Source of the DNA: Lachnoclostridium sp. UBA3262
GTDB taxonomy: Bacteria; Bacillota; Clostridia; Lachnospirales; Lachnospiraceae
Direction of reading: 5' to 3'
DNA length: 64,000 nt
Assembly (NCBI GenBank): GCA_002362575.1
Contig: DEUM01000040.1
Coordinates: forward strand, 1 to 64,000
Shown: positions 1 through 8,962 of the stretch, piece after piece
Position numbering within the stretch: the first letter of the stretch is position 1
Layout: each line of letters opens with the position of its first letter
Made by a program: the position numbers and the translations under genes
The notes under the pieces: generated by a model
Database searches by the model: none
What the model was told of the DNA's origin: nothing
Seen by the model: the letters and a program-made list of their open reading frames with translations, nothing else

Positions 1-1
1 A

Positions 2-946
2 GAAAAAGTTGTGCAGCTGCCTGAAAATCGACAATGTTTAGAAATTGCAGCTGGAAAAGATTATTTTTATGTATTTTGTTCAAATGAAGAGGAAACAGAC
101 GGATTTCTAAGAATTTATGATAATGATGCACGATTAATTAATGAAATAGGTCTACCATTTAAAAGAGTTAGCGTATCAAATGGAAATGTATTTGGTTATT
201 ATGATGATACCATTGATGATTTTTTTAGTTGGAACTCCAATTATGCCAATAGTCATATTGAAGCAACACATTATATGAGAGAAAGTGAATTTTTAGAAAA
301 GTTTTCAAATAAACTTTCAGATTGGATTGAAATTAAGAGAAGCGGAAAAGTAGAAATAGGAAATATACAATTTTATTATCATCCAACAGATTATTATCAT
401 ACACAAGGCTATTATAGCAATAGAAAGCCACTAGATGTTTTGGAACAAATTGACTATGTAAGGTATTGTGATGGAAAACTTGCTTCTGAAGGGTATGATA
501 CAAAAGTCAAGTCAATAAGAATAAATCAAATATATAGTATGATGCGGAAAAAAGAAAAGAATTTTCTGATATACAGTTTTCAGAAAAACAATGCAATTTA
601 TGGGGTTTGTAATGTATATGAGGAACATGGTGACTTGTTGTCGTTTTTGACTAAAGATTTAAAGTACAGTTTTTCGTTTCGATATGATGAAAAAAAAGAT
701 AAATTGTATAAGAAAACCGAATATAATAATATTGAATTGATTTATGAAGACAATAATCATTGCTTATATCATAAATCAGATGGGGTTTATTGCAAATCTT
801 TAAGTACAGGAGAAAATAGAAAGGTTTATGACTATAATGGAGAAATAGGGATTACGTTGTTAAATGGTTGGACCAAGTTTCAAGAAAGGGTCGCAAGTTA
901 TGATGGAAACTTGGTGGATAAGCAGGAGATAAAGAAAATCTGGTGA
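2..946 (+). CDS. hypothetical protein, 5'-truncated by window edge
   Basis: I do not recognise this protein. The frame is open to the first base (codons at 2, 5 and 8 precede the first GTG at 11), so the true start probably lies outside the window. The visible 311+ residues are rich in Tyr, Asp, Asn and Lys and contain short repeated turns such as DGVYCKSLSTGENRKVYDYNG near the end, the look of a beta-propeller-like or extracytoplasmic protein, but this is only an impression. Base composition is clearly more AT-rich than the genes after 5 kb, which suggests an accessory or acquired gene. The stop is TGA at 944-946. A strong terminator follows about 115 bases downstream. Confidence 0.6.
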   Translation, partial: EKVVQLPENRQCLEIAAGKDYFYVFCSNEEETDGFLRIYDNDARLINEIGLPFKRVSVSNGNVFGYYDDTIDDFFSWNSNYANSHIEATHYMRESEFLEKFSNKLSDWIEIKRSGKVEIGNIQFYYHPTDYYHTQGYYSNRKPLDVLEQIDYVRYCDGKLASEGYDTKVKSIRINQIYSMMRKKEKNFLIYSFQKNNAIYGVCNVYEEHGDLLSFLTKDLKYSFSFRYDEKKDKLYKKTEYNNIELIYEDNNHCLYHKSDGVYCKSLSTGENRKVYDYNGEIGITLLNGWTKFQERVASYDGNLVDKQEIKKIW

Positions 947-954
947 TTTTTTCT

Positions 955-1065
955 ATGTCAAATCATAAGGCAATATGGTATGAAATACAATCAGGAAAAG
1001 CATTTGGTAATCAATAAACCGTATCCCTATTAAATGGAATGTGGAATAACTTTATAAGAGGGTAG
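955..1065 (+). pseudogene. possible remnant resembling the C-terminus of the preceding gene
   Basis: A frame beginning at ATG 955 reads a short peptide, meets TAA at 1015, and continues in the same frame as VSLLNGMWNNFIRG to TAG at 1063. The piece after the stop resembles the ITLLNGWTKFQERV stretch close to the end of the upstream gene. This could be the decayed tail of a second, tandem copy. The match is short, so chance similarity is possible. The end overlaps the first arm of the terminator hairpin. Confidence 0.25.
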
Positions 1066-1093
1066 CTGCCAATGATTGGCAGCCGCCTTTTTT
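1061..1093 (+). terminator. Rho-independent terminator
   Basis: A hairpin with arms GCTGCCAA (1065-1072) and TTGGCAGC (1076-1083), loop TGA, extended by GG/CC pairing outside and followed by a run of six T (1088-1093). It closes the transcription unit of the AT-rich gene at the left edge and isolates the chemoreceptor gene. Confidence 0.85.
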
Positions 1094-1105
1094 GTCGATT
1101 CCGTA

Positions 1106-1134
1106 TTGCCTGTTATAAAAAAATTTGATATAAT
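1106..1134 (+). promoter_or_regulatory. sigma-A-type promoter for the chemoreceptor gene
   Basis: TTGCCT at 1106-1111, a 17-base spacer, and a perfect TATAAT at 1129-1134. It lies about 60 bases before the chosen ATG at 1196 and directly after the upstream terminator. Confidence 0.6.
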
Positions 1135-1195
1135 TTTTTCTGTAACATTCATTTACGGCACAAAAATATATGCAGAAAAGCGGAGGAAGTACTCT

Positions 1196-3184
1196 ATGAA
1201 AAGCCTTAAAACGAAATTAGTGTTGAGTACATGTATTATTACAATTGTATGTCTGTGTATCTTATCCTGTATCAGTTACTTTAAGTCATCCGGGATTGTG
1301 GAAGATACGTCAAGGGACACCTACACAGTTATGGCTCAGAAATGTGGTACAGAGATTGAATCATGGATTAAGGAACAAGCGCAGATTATTGTAAACGAAA
1401 AGCAATCAATAGAAATTCAGGACAATTATGACAAGGACTATTTGGCTGCTTATCTGACTCCGATTGTAAAGGACTATAACACAAACGGATATATATATGA
1501 TTTGTACTTTACCTCAACGGACAATGTAATGTCCTCCGGAAGTGGCTATGTGCCGGATAAAGATATTGACTTTACGCAGAGGGACTGGTACAAAAAAGCA
1601 TGTGAGACAGATGGTCTGTACTATTCTTCTCCATATCTGGATACGGATTCCGGGAAAATCGTAATTACCATTGCGACTCAGGTTAAGAAAAAAGATACGT
1701 TAAAGGGCGTTCTGGCACTGGATATTTTTGTGGATACTCTTGTTGAGATTGTGGCAAAGGAAGAAGTTCCGGAAGACAGTTATGTATTTATTCTTGACCA
1801 GAATAACGGTATTGTCAATCATCCGAATGATGCTTTTGGCTATGTGGAGGATGAGCCGGTTGCACTGGATAAACTGGAAGGGACCCCGTATGCTGACCTT
1901 CAGGCGGCGATTGAGGGGAATAAGGATAATGTTTCATTAAAGGACTATGATGGAATAAAAAGAACGTTGTACATCAGTAATATTTCATCCTGTAACTGGA
2001 ATATCGTTGTGGCTATCAGCAATTCGGTAACTGGCGCCGCACTTCGCACATTGCTTTGGGGCTTTTTGATTGCCATTGCCATCTCTGTTGTATTGTGTAT
2101 TGTCGTTACGTTGCTGATAACCTTGCAGATTACGAAACCAATCGCTACTCTCACAAAGGTTTTGGCAAGTGGTGATTTTTCAAAGGACATTGAAGTTAAG
2201 TCAAAAGATGAAGTGGGAAGGTTGTCTGTTGGATTTAATACGTTAATGCAGAAATTAAGAGGGCTTTTACGGATTAGTACGCAGGCCGTTCAAGATCTTG
2301 AACATATGTCAGAGAACCTCGGTTCTATCTCCAAGGGAGTTGTAGAGGAGACTGCTACTGTTAATTCAGAGATGGAAAGCATTGTGGACTCTATGAATAA
2401 TCAGTTTGCCGGCGTGACAGAAGGAAAAGACCAGCTGCAGGTATTTGATGATAATATTGGGCATTTTCAGAAGCAGTTTGAAAATATGGCACAGAAGATT
2501 CAAAATAGTGTGAAGCGGCTGGATGTTTCTGCGAAAGCGGCAGTGAATCTTCAAAGTACAACAAATCAATCGGCAAACAACATGGGTAAGATTTCCGGAC
2601 AGGTTCGTCAGCTGGAGGAAAGTTCAAACAGTATAAACGAAATTGTTGCTACGATAACCGGAATTTCTGCACAGACAAACCTGCTTGCACTGAATGCTTC
2701 CATTGAGGCAGCAAGGGCAGGAGAGGCAGGAAAGGGCTTTGCCGTTGTTGCTGAGGAAATCCGGGTGTTATCGACACAGACGGCAGAGGCAACACAGGAT
2801 ATTTCAACTCTGGTATATGCTATCCAGGAGACAATACACGGAACGGTAAAAGCGATTGATGAGTCTATGGAGCTGTTTAAGGAAAATGAGGAGATTTCAA
2901 ACGAAGTTCTGGATGTATTTGAATCCATTAAAGCATCCATTGATGAAATTGGTGAGAGTAACAGTGAGTTGACAACGGCACTGGAACAGTTTGTAGGCTC
3001 GGAAGAAATAATTATGAGTACATTTGAAGCGATTGACCAGAGCGTCAATGATTGTGTGGCTTCCAGTAACGACGCACAGTTAGCGGCGCAGAATCAGTCA
3101 GAAACAGTGGAGAAGCTTTCCGGCAGCATGAAGGAGCTTCATGTACTGGCTTCTGACTTAAAGGATAGATTAAATGAATTTTAA
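1196..3184 (+). CDS. methyl-accepting chemotaxis protein with Cache sensor domain
   Basis: Membrane chemoreceptor that senses an extracellular ligand and controls CheA/CheW. The ATG at 1196 (662 residues) was chosen over an upstream in-frame start at 1076 because a GGAGGAAG site precedes it and the protein then begins with a typical short basic stretch and TM1 (about residues 8-28). Next come an extracellular double-Cache-like region (about 35-280, with the QRDWYKKA and YLDTDSGK signatures), TM2 (about 285-310), a HAMP linker, and a cytoplasmic signalling domain with the conserved hairpin [18 protein letters not shown] near residue 495. The ligand cannot be told from sequence. It has its own promoter and no chemotaxis genes next to it, so it is a dispersed receptor. 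Confidence 0.95.
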   Translation: MKSLKTKLVLSTCIITIVCLCILSCISYFKSSGIVEDTSRDTYTVMAQKCGTEIESWIKEQAQIIVNEKQSIEIQDNYDKDYLAAYLTPIVKDYNTNGYIYDLYFTSTDNVMSSGSGYVPDKDIDFTQRDWYKKACETDGLYYSSPYLDTDSGKIVITIATQVKKKDTLKGVLALDIFVDTLVEIVAKEEVPEDSYVFILDQNNGIVNHPNDAFGYVEDEPVALDKLEGTPYADLQAAIEGNKDNVSLKDYDGIKRTLYISNISSCNWNIVVAISNSVTGAALRTLLWGFLIAIAISVVLCIVVTLLITLQITKPIATLTKVLASGDFSKDIEVKSKDEVGRLSVGFNTLMQKLRGLLRISTQAVQDLEHMSENLGSISKGVVEETATVNSEMESIVDSMNNQFAGVTEGKDQLQVFDDNIGHFQKQFENMAQKIQNSVKRLDVSAKAAVNLQSTTNQSANNMGKISGQVRQLEESSNSINEIVATITGISAQTNLLALNASIEAARAGEAGKGFAVVAEEIRVLSTQTAEATQDISTLVYAIQETIHGTVKAIDESMELFKENEEISNEVLDVFESIKASIDEIGESNSELTTALEQFVGSEEIIMSTFEAIDQSVNDCVASSNDAQLAAQNQSETVEKLSGSMKELHVLASDLKDRLNEF

Positions 3185-3202
3185 TAAAGTAAGGGTGAGC
3201 GT

Positions 3203-4063
3203 ATGAGAAAAAAATTTACCATCCTGTTATGTCTTCTTCTTTTGACGGTGGTATGTACTTTGAGTGTGGGGGAGAATGTGCAGGCGAAAAAGGCAGCTTC
3301 CGTAAAAGAGGTTTACCGGGAGATGTCAAAAAATTTTTTGGCGGGAAAGAAAAACTTTTCCATTCTCTGTCGAAAAAAGGTAGCTGTTTCGATTGTAGAC
3401 AAAATTAACAGCAAAAAGGATATGGTGTACTACAGTGTTCTCTTTCAGATGGCGCAGGCAACAGATAAAAAGACGACAACGGATGATGGCGATTATCTTT
3501 ATGGGAACATGAAAGAGGTCAATTGTTATTATTCCGGAGGAAAGTTGCGGTTTTACGGAATAAAATATTTTGAAACAAAAAAACAGACCAAGGCAGTCAA
3601 TCAGAAAGTAAATAAAGTTTCCAAGCAGATTCAGAAAAAAGGGAAAACTGCTTACAAACGTATTTCCATGGTATATAAGTATGTGATTGACCATGTACGC
3701 TATGATGAACGCAAAAACTGTAATTATTCTGCTTATGACGGATTCTATAAAAAAAGGACTGTATGCAATGGATATGCGATGATGGTATATAAGCTTCTCA
3801 TGAAGCAGGGGATTCCCTGTAAGATTGTGACAGGTTCAGTTAAGGAGGGGCAGAACTGGTATCTTCATGCATGGAATATGGTAAAGATAAAAGGGAAATG
3901 GTACAATCTGGATGCCTGTTCCGATGATGCCGATGACGGTCAGGTTTATGCGGATTACTTTTTGAAAAGTGATAAGACCTTTAGCCGGGATCACAAAAAG
4001 GATTCCTTCTATTGTACGAAGGCATTTAAGAAAAAATATCCTATGAGTAAAAGAGATTATTAA
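3203..4063 (+). CDS. secreted transglutaminase-like domain protein
   Basis: A 286-residue exported protein. An N-terminal signal peptide (basic RKK, hydrophobic core to about residue 20, likely cleavage after QA at 28) precedes a Lys-rich spacer and a C-terminal transglutaminase-like fold. The probable catalytic triad is Cys188 (RTVCNGYA), His222 (LHAWNMV) and Asp237 (WYNLDACSDD), in the usual order and spacing of bacterial TgpA/YebA-like cysteine proteases or crosslinkers. The substrate is unknown; a cell-wall or surface-protein role is an inference. It starts 19 bases after the chemoreceptor, so both are probably co-transcribed. A terminator shared with the convergent Big_2 gene follows. 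Confidence 0.88.
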   Translation: MRKKFTILLCLLLLTVVCTLSVGENVQAKKAASVKEVYREMSKNFLAGKKNFSILCRKKVAVSIVDKINSKKDMVYYSVLFQMAQATDKKTTTDDGDYLYGNMKEVNCYYSGGKLRFYGIKYFETKKQTKAVNQKVNKVSKQIQKKGKTAYKRISMVYKYVIDHVRYDERKNCNYSAYDGFYKKRTVCNGYAMMVYKLLMKQGIPCKIVTGSVKEGQNWYLHAWNMVKIKGKWYNLDACSDDADDGQVYADYFLKSDKTFSRDHKKDSFYCTKAFKKKYPMSKRDY

Positions 4064-4084
4064 AATAAAAAATAGTTATAAAAC

Positions 4085-4108
4085 GCCCCCTGTTAAGTGA
4101 CAGGGGGC
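4085..4108. terminator. bidirectional hairpin terminator between convergent genes
   Basis: Perfect 9-bp arms GCCCCCTGT (4085-4093) and ACAGGGGGC (4100-4108) around a six-base loop. It sits between the ends of the transglutaminase-like gene (plus) and the Big_2 gene (minus), with A- and T-rich flanks on both sides. Confidence 0.8.
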
Positions 4109-4133
4109 ATATCATTTTTCGAAAGAAAAGCTT

Positions 4134-4916
4134 TTATTTTGCAGTAGTGAACCATGTAAAGGAATTTTTTCCTGTCTGAATACGGAATGTAATTGGAGCA
4201 TGACCTTTTTCAACTAATATGGCTTTACCACATGTGATTTTATTTCCCGGTGACAGGGTTGCCGTACCCAAATCGTCCACTGGTTCAAAGAAAAATCCCC
4301 AGCTAATGTTCGTTAGCTGTTTTTTCGAGTTCGAGCCATAAATATTATAGTAGTAGTTAAAAATATCTTTTGCTTCGATTGTCTGGCTGCCGGATATATA
4401 ACAGATTTTAAATCTAAAGTAAATGTATTCTTGATTTTTCGCCGGTTTTAAATTTTCGGAATTGTTTTTTGCCATTTCTTCGGCTGTTTTCCCGGATTCG
4501 AACCGAAGCAGCTTAATGGAAAATTTGCCTTTCTTTTTGCCTTCTTCATAATAGTTAAAGATATTTGTTGCATAAGCGGATTTCGGGCTTGCCTTCGTGC
4601 CTTTTCCGTTCTTCTTTACCTTAACGGTTATCTTACAGCGGAGTTTCTTGTTCGCAACTTTTGCTGTGATGGTAGCTGTGCCGGAAGACTGGGCGTATAC
4701 TACACCTTTTTTAGAAACGGTGGCAACAGTTTTTTTGCTGGATTTCCACTTTACTTTTTTCTTCGTTCCCTTAACCTTTAATTTATATGAGCTTCCCGCA
4801 TACATGGTCTTTTTTGTCTTATTCAGCTTTATCGCTGCCGCTTCAGATGAACTCGGTGCCGTGATGATACCGCAGAACATAGCAAATACAAGAAGCAGTG
4901 AAAGTGTTTTCTTCAT
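4134..4916 (-). CDS. secreted protein with bacterial Ig-like (Big_2) domain
   Basis: Exported protein of 260 residues. The start at 4916 is preceded by AGGAGG and opens a clear signal peptide ending in EAAA near residue 27; the longer frame to 4979 adds residues with no translation signal. Residues of about 28-95 match a Big_2 domain: Lys/Val/Thr-rich strands, the core VKWKSSKKTVATVSKKG, and closing ATITAKV and CKITVKVK strands. The C-terminal 150 residues (about 110-260) form a second domain that I cannot name. Such proteins usually act at the cell surface, but no anchor or sorting motif is visible. It is transcribed alone and converges on the transglutaminase-like gene. Confidence 0.85.
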   Translation of the reverse strand: MKKTLSLLLVFAMFCGIITAPSSSEAAAIKLNKTKKTMYAGSSYKLKVKGTKKKVKWKSSKKTVATVSKKGVVYAQSSGTATITAKVANKKLRCKITVKVKKNGKGTKASPKSAYATNIFNYYEEGKKKGKFSIKLLRFESGKTAEEMAKNNSENLKPAKNQEYIYFRFKICYISGSQTIEAKDIFNYYYNIYGSNSKKQLTNISWGFFFEPVDDLGTATLSPGNKITCGKAILVEKGHAPITFRIQTGKNSFTWFTTAK

Positions 4917-4950
4917 GTCGGTGTTCCTCCTATATCGTATTGATATAAAC

Positions 4951-4979
4951 ATTTTACAATAAATATGTGTAAAATACAA
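4951..4979 (-). promoter_or_regulatory. candidate promoter of the Big_2 gene with inverted repeats
   Basis: On the minus strand TTGTAT (4979-4974), a 17-base spacer, and TAAAAT (4956-4951). The spacer and the -10 overlap an inverted repeat TTTTAC (4952-4957)/GTAAAA (4969-4974). A second one, TATATC (4931-4936)/GATATA (4942-4947), sits in the leader just before the ribosome binding site. Confidence 0.4.
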
Positions 4980-5083
4980 GGCAGTTACGGCGAAAAATAA
5001 GATTCCCTATTTTTTTCTAGCATAAGAATCGAATTTATGCTAAGATAGGAATAGATTTTTGGGATTACGGAGGAAGTTATCAT

Positions 5084-6901
5084 ATGGCAGTGATTAAGAA
5101 AAGTCATATTCGGAATTTTTGTATTATCGCACATATCGACCACGGCAAGTCCACCCTTGCTGACCGGATTATAGAAAAGACAGGTCTTTTGACCAGCAGA
5201 GAGATGCAGTCGCAGATTTTAGATAACATGGAACTGGAAAGAGAGCGCGGAATCACGATAAAGTCACAGGCTGTCCGCATTGCTTATACAGCAAAAAATG
5301 GGGAGGAATATCTGTTTAACCTGATTGACACACCGGGGCATGTGGACTTTAACTATGAAGTATCAAGAAGTTTAGCCGCCTGTGAAGGGGCAATTTTGAT
5401 TGTAGACGCTGCGCAGGGAATCGAGGCGCAGACGCTGGCAAATTGTTATCTTGCCATTGACCACGACTTGGAAATTATGCCGGTAATCAATAAAATTGAT
5501 TTGCCGAGTGCGGAGCCGGAGCGCGTGATAAACGAGATTGAGGATGTAATCGGGATTGAAGCGCAGGATGCACCTCAGATTTCAGCAAAGCTGGGTACAA
5601 ATATTGAAGCTGTACTGGAGCAGATTGTGACGAAAATTCCAGCTCCGGAGGGAGACGAGAATGGGCTTTTAAAGGCGTTGATTTTTGATTCTGTCTACGA
5701 TGCCTATAAGGGTGTTATTATTTTCTGCCGTATATTTGACGGAACGGTGAAAAAGGGTACACGGATTCATATGATGGCTACCGGGATGGAGGAGGAAGTA
5801 GTCGAGGTGGGTACGTTTGGTGCAGGGCAGTTTATTCCATGTGAGGAGCTGACAGCCGGTATGGTAGGATATATTACGGCAAGCTTAAAAAATGTAGAGG
5901 GTACCCGTGTCGGAGATACGGTAACGGATGCTGAGAATCCATGTAAAGAAGCACTTCCGGGATATAAGAAGGTTTTGCCAATGGTATATTGTGGTTTATA
6001 TCCGGCAGATGGTGCGAAATATCAGGATTTGCGGGATGCACTCGAAAAATTACAGTTAAATGACGCCGCCTTACAGTTTGAGGCGGAGACATCCGTTGCT
6101 CTCGGCTTTGGTTTCCGGTGTGGCTTTCTCGGACTGCTTCATCTGGAAGTAATTGAGGAACGGCTGGAGAGGGAGTATAATCTTGACTTAGTAACGACGG
6201 CGCCGGGCGTTGTCTATCATGTATATAAAACAAATGGGGAAATGGTTGAAGTGACAAATCCCTCTAACTTGCCGGATCCATCCGAGATTGAACATATGGA
6301 GGAGCCGGTTGTAGAAGCGGAAATTATGGTGACGACAGAGTTTGTCGGAGCAATTATGAAACTTTGTCAGGAGAGGCGCGGTGTGTATCTTGGTATGGAA
6401 TATATGGAGGAAACCCGTGCCCTTTTGAAGTATATTCTGCCACTGAACGAAATCATTTATGACTTTTTTGATTCCCTGAAATCCCGTTCCCGCGGTTATG
6501 CGTCCTTTGATTATGAGATGAAGGGCTACGAACGGGCAGAGCTTGTGAAATTAAATATTTTAATCAATAAAGAGGAAGTCGACGCTCTTTCCTTTATTGT
6601 ACATGAAAGCTCTGCATATGAGAGAGGGAGAAAGATGTGCCAGAAGTTAAAGAAGGAAATTCCAAGACATTTATTTGAAGTTCCGATTCAGGCCGCTATC
6701 GGTAATAAAGTAATTGCCAGAGAGACGGTAAAGGCAGTCCGTAAAGACGTCCTTGCCAAATGTTATGGCGGCGATATCTCACGTAAGAGAAAGCTGCTGG
6801 AAAAACAGAAGGAGGGAAAGAAACGCATGCGCCAGATTGGAAGCGTGGAAATCCCACAGAAGGCATTTATGAGCGTATTAAAGCTGGATGATGAGGAATG
6901 A
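5084..6901 (+). CDS. lepA: elongation factor 4 (LepA), ribosome-associated GTPase
   Basis: Translational GTPase of 605 residues, the normal LepA length. It acts on the ribosome and is linked to back-translocation and 30S assembly. Visible are the G1 motif AHIDHGKS (about residues 16-23), the switch region [11 protein letters not shown]3 DTPGH, the NKID G4 motif, the EF-G-like domains II and V, and the LepA-specific C-terminal domain ending in [21 protein letters not shown] 5084 follows GGAGG. HemW starts 22 bases after the stop, the common lepA-hemW arrangement in Firmicutes. A 7-bp inverted repeat AGCATAA/TTATGCT (5019-5041) lies in the upstream region. Confidence 0.97.
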   Translation: MAVIKKSHIRNFCIIAHIDHGKSTLADRIIEKTGLLTSREMQSQILDNMELERERGITIKSQAVRIAYTAKNGEEYLFNLIDTPGHVDFNYEVSRSLAACEGAILIVDAAQGIEAQTLANCYLAIDHDLEIMPVINKIDLPSAEPERVINEIEDVIGIEAQDAPQISAKLGTNIEAVLEQIVTKIPAPEGDENGLLKALIFDSVYDAYKGVIIFCRIFDGTVKKGTRIHMMATGMEEEVVEVGTFGAGQFIPCEELTAGMVGYITASLKNVEGTRVGDTVTDAENPCKEALPGYKKVLPMVYCGLYPADGAKYQDLRDALEKLQLNDAALQFEAETSVALGFGFRCGFLGLLHLEVIEERLEREYNLDLVTTAPGVVYHVYKTNGEMVEVTNPSNLPDPSEIEHMEEPVVEAEIMVTTEFVGAIMKLCQERRGVYLGMEYMEETRALLKYILPLNEIIYDFFDSLKSRSRGYASFDYEMKGYERAELVKLNILINKEEVDALSFIVHESSAYERGRKMCQKLKKEIPRHLFEVPIQAAIGNKVIARETVKAVRKDVLAKCYGGDISRKRKLLEKQKEGKKRMRQIGSVEIPQKAFMSVLKLDDEE

Positions 6902-6923
6902 TAATGTTTGAAGGATATGAAAA

Positions 6924-8072
6924 ATGAGGGAAGATATCGAAACCAAACAGACGATGGGATTATATATACACATTCCGTTTTGTATACAGAAATGTAAGTA
7001 TTGTGATTTTTTATCTTTTCCGGCAACGGAGCAGATACAGTGCCGATATGTGGAGGCTCTCGCAAAAGAAATGGAGCTTTGGAAGGAAAAAACAGGTTTT
7101 CGCCCTGTCGATACGATTTTTATCGGGGGAGGAACGCCTTCTGTCATATCGGTGGAGAAAATGCGTATTCTTTTGGAGGCAGTGCGTGAGAATTTTCAGA
7201 TAAATCGGTTGAAAGAGTTTACCGTTGAGTGTAATCCGTGTACCGTGTCGGGAGACAAGCTGCAGCTATACCGCGATATGGGGGTAAACAGACTGAGCAT
7301 CGGGATGCAGTCGACGGACGGGAGTGAACTGAAAAGTCTCGGAAGAATTCATACTTATCATGAATTTCTGCAGAGCTACGAGATGGCGAGAGACTATGGA
7401 TTTGAAAATATCAATATTGATATTATGTCGGCAGTTCCCGGACAAACTTTGGAGAGTTATGAAAAGACGTTGAAATGTGTAATCAAATTGAGACCGGAGC
7501 ATATTTCCTCCTACAGCCTGATTCTTGAGGAAGGGACGCCGCTTTATGATTTGTATGCCGGTGAGCCGCCGGTAGACGAGGAAACCGACCGCCGGATGTA
7601 TGAGCGCACAGAGGAAATTTTAGCCTGTGCCGGATACGAAAGATATGAAATATCAAACTATGCCAGAAAGGGACTGGAATGTCGGCACAACTTAAAATAC
7701 TGGAAGCGGGAGGAGTATCTGGGTATTGGGCTGGGCGCCTCCTCTTTTATGAATCACAGCCGTTTTTCCAATGAGCGGGATATGGAAATCTATATCAATC
7801 AGATCCATTCCGGCAATCTGCCAGTGGCAGAGAAGGAGGAACTCAGCCCATGGGATGAAAAGTCAGAGTTTATGTATCTGGGACTTCGCTGTATGGAGGG
7901 AATTTCTGAAAAAAGGTTTTATGAGTGTTTTGGCGAGAAGGTAGAACATTGTTTCGGAGAGGAAATACTGCGATGTCAGGAACAGGGACTTCTCGTGCGC
8001 GAGGAAGGGCGTATTTTTCTGACAAGACGAGGGATTGATGTAAGTAACCGGGTTTTTGCTGAATTTATATAG
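6924..8072 (+). CDS. hemW: radical SAM haem chaperone HemW (coproporphyrinogen oxidase-like)
   Basis: Radical SAM protein of 382 residues. The 4Fe-4S motif CxxxCxxC is Cys20, Cys24 and Cys27 (CIQKCKYC), followed by FIGGGTP and a SIGMQS segment typical of HemN/HemW. Family members once called oxygen-independent coproporphyrinogen oxidase act as haem chaperones; this one is compact and sits behind lepA, which favours HemW over true HemN. The ATG at 6924 has AAGGA upstream; the internal Met at 6954 (MGLYIHIPF) is another possible start. No other haem-synthesis gene is in the window. Confidence 0.93.
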   Translation: MREDIETKQTMGLYIHIPFCIQKCKYCDFLSFPATEQIQCRYVEALAKEMELWKEKTGFRPVDTIFIGGGTPSVISVEKMRILLEAVRENFQINRLKEFTVECNPCTVSGDKLQLYRDMGVNRLSIGMQSTDGSELKSLGRIHTYHEFLQSYEMARDYGFENINIDIMSAVPGQTLESYEKTLKCVIKLRPEHISSYSLILEEGTPLYDLYAGEPPVDEETDRRMYERTEEILACAGYERYEISNYARKGLECRHNLKYWKREEYLGIGLGASSFMNHSRFSNERDMEIYINQIHSGNLPVAEKEELSPWDEKSEFMYLGLRCMEGISEKRFYECFGEKVEHCFGEEILRCQEQGLLVREEGRIFLTRRGIDVSNRVFAEFI

Positions 8073-8108
8073 GATATCCGTTAAGATTTTTAAAATTGGA
8101 GGTGCAGG

Positions 8109-8933
8109 ATGGACGGGAATATGAGAAAAGTAGATGATTGTGTCAGGCAGGTACGGGAGAAAACAGATTTTGTGCCAAAGGTAGCTCTGATTCTGGGAAG
8201 TGGACTGGGCGAGCTGGCAGATGAGATTGACAAAAAAGCAGTAGTCAATTATGCAGAGATTGAAGGTTTTCCGGTATCTACCGTGGCGGGGCATAAGGGA
8301 CGTTTCGTCTTTGGTTATATTGGCAATACGCCCGTAGTTATTATGCAGGGACGTGTGCATTACTACGAGGGGTATGCAATGAGTGATGTCGTTCTTCCAG
8401 TTCGCCTTATGAGAAAACTCGGGGCCGAAGCTCTATTTTTGACCAATGCCGCCGGGGGTATCAGTGAAAAAGTAAAACCAGGAGATTTTATGCTTCTCAC
8501 TGACCAAATCAGTTCCTTTGTCCCATCCCCACTGATTGGGAAAAATGTGGAGGAGTGGGGGCCGAGGTTCCCTTCCATGGATACGATTTATGATAAGGAA
8601 TTGCGAAAGATTATCCAGAACACAGCGAAAGAATGTGGTATTTCTCTGAAAGAGGGTGTCTACGTTCAGACAACCGGACCAAATTATGAGTCGCCGACCG
8701 AAGTTCGTATGTTTGCGATGCTGGGAGCTCATGCCGTGGGAATGAGTACGGCGGTGGAGGCGATTGCGGCAAGGCACATGGGAATGAGTGTTTGCGGTAT
8801 CTCGTGTATTACAAATATGGCGGGCGGGACGGATGCCTCGCCACTCAGCCACGAGGAGGTCAGCGCTATGGCAGACCGGGTAGCGCCGCTATTTAAGAAA
8901 CTGGTAACCTGCTCGATCGAAAAGTTTTGGTAA
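8109..8933 (+). CDS. purine nucleoside phosphorylase (trimeric class)
   Basis: Cleaves purine nucleosides with phosphate to base and ribose-1-phosphate in nucleoside salvage. The 274 residues fit the trimeric PNP/MTAP family: LILGSGLG near residue 30 (phosphate loop), GHKGRFVFG, the strand FLTNAAGGI, the TTGPNYESP motif around the substrate pocket, and the late GISCITNMAGG. GGAGG precedes ATG 8109. The amidohydrolase gene starts 29 bases after the stop, suggesting a purine/thioadenosine salvage unit. PunA and MtnP-like specificity cannot be separated with certainty by eye, but the Asn in SCITNMA favours guanosine/inosine use. Confidence 0.93.
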   Translation: MDGNMRKVDDCVRQVREKTDFVPKVALILGSGLGELADEIDKKAVVNYAEIEGFPVSTVAGHKGRFVFGYIGNTPVVIMQGRVHYYEGYAMSDVVLPVRLMRKLGAEALFLTNAAGGISEKVKPGDFMLLTDQISSFVPSPLIGKNVEEWGPRFPSMDTIYDKELRKIIQNTAKECGISLKEGVYVQTTGPNYESPTEVRMFAMLGAHAVGMSTAVEAIAARHMGMSVCGISCITNMAGGTDASPLSHEEVSAMADRVAPLFKKLVTCSIEKFW

Positions 8934-8962
8934 GCATAAATGTTTGGAATAGGAGGAAGAAA

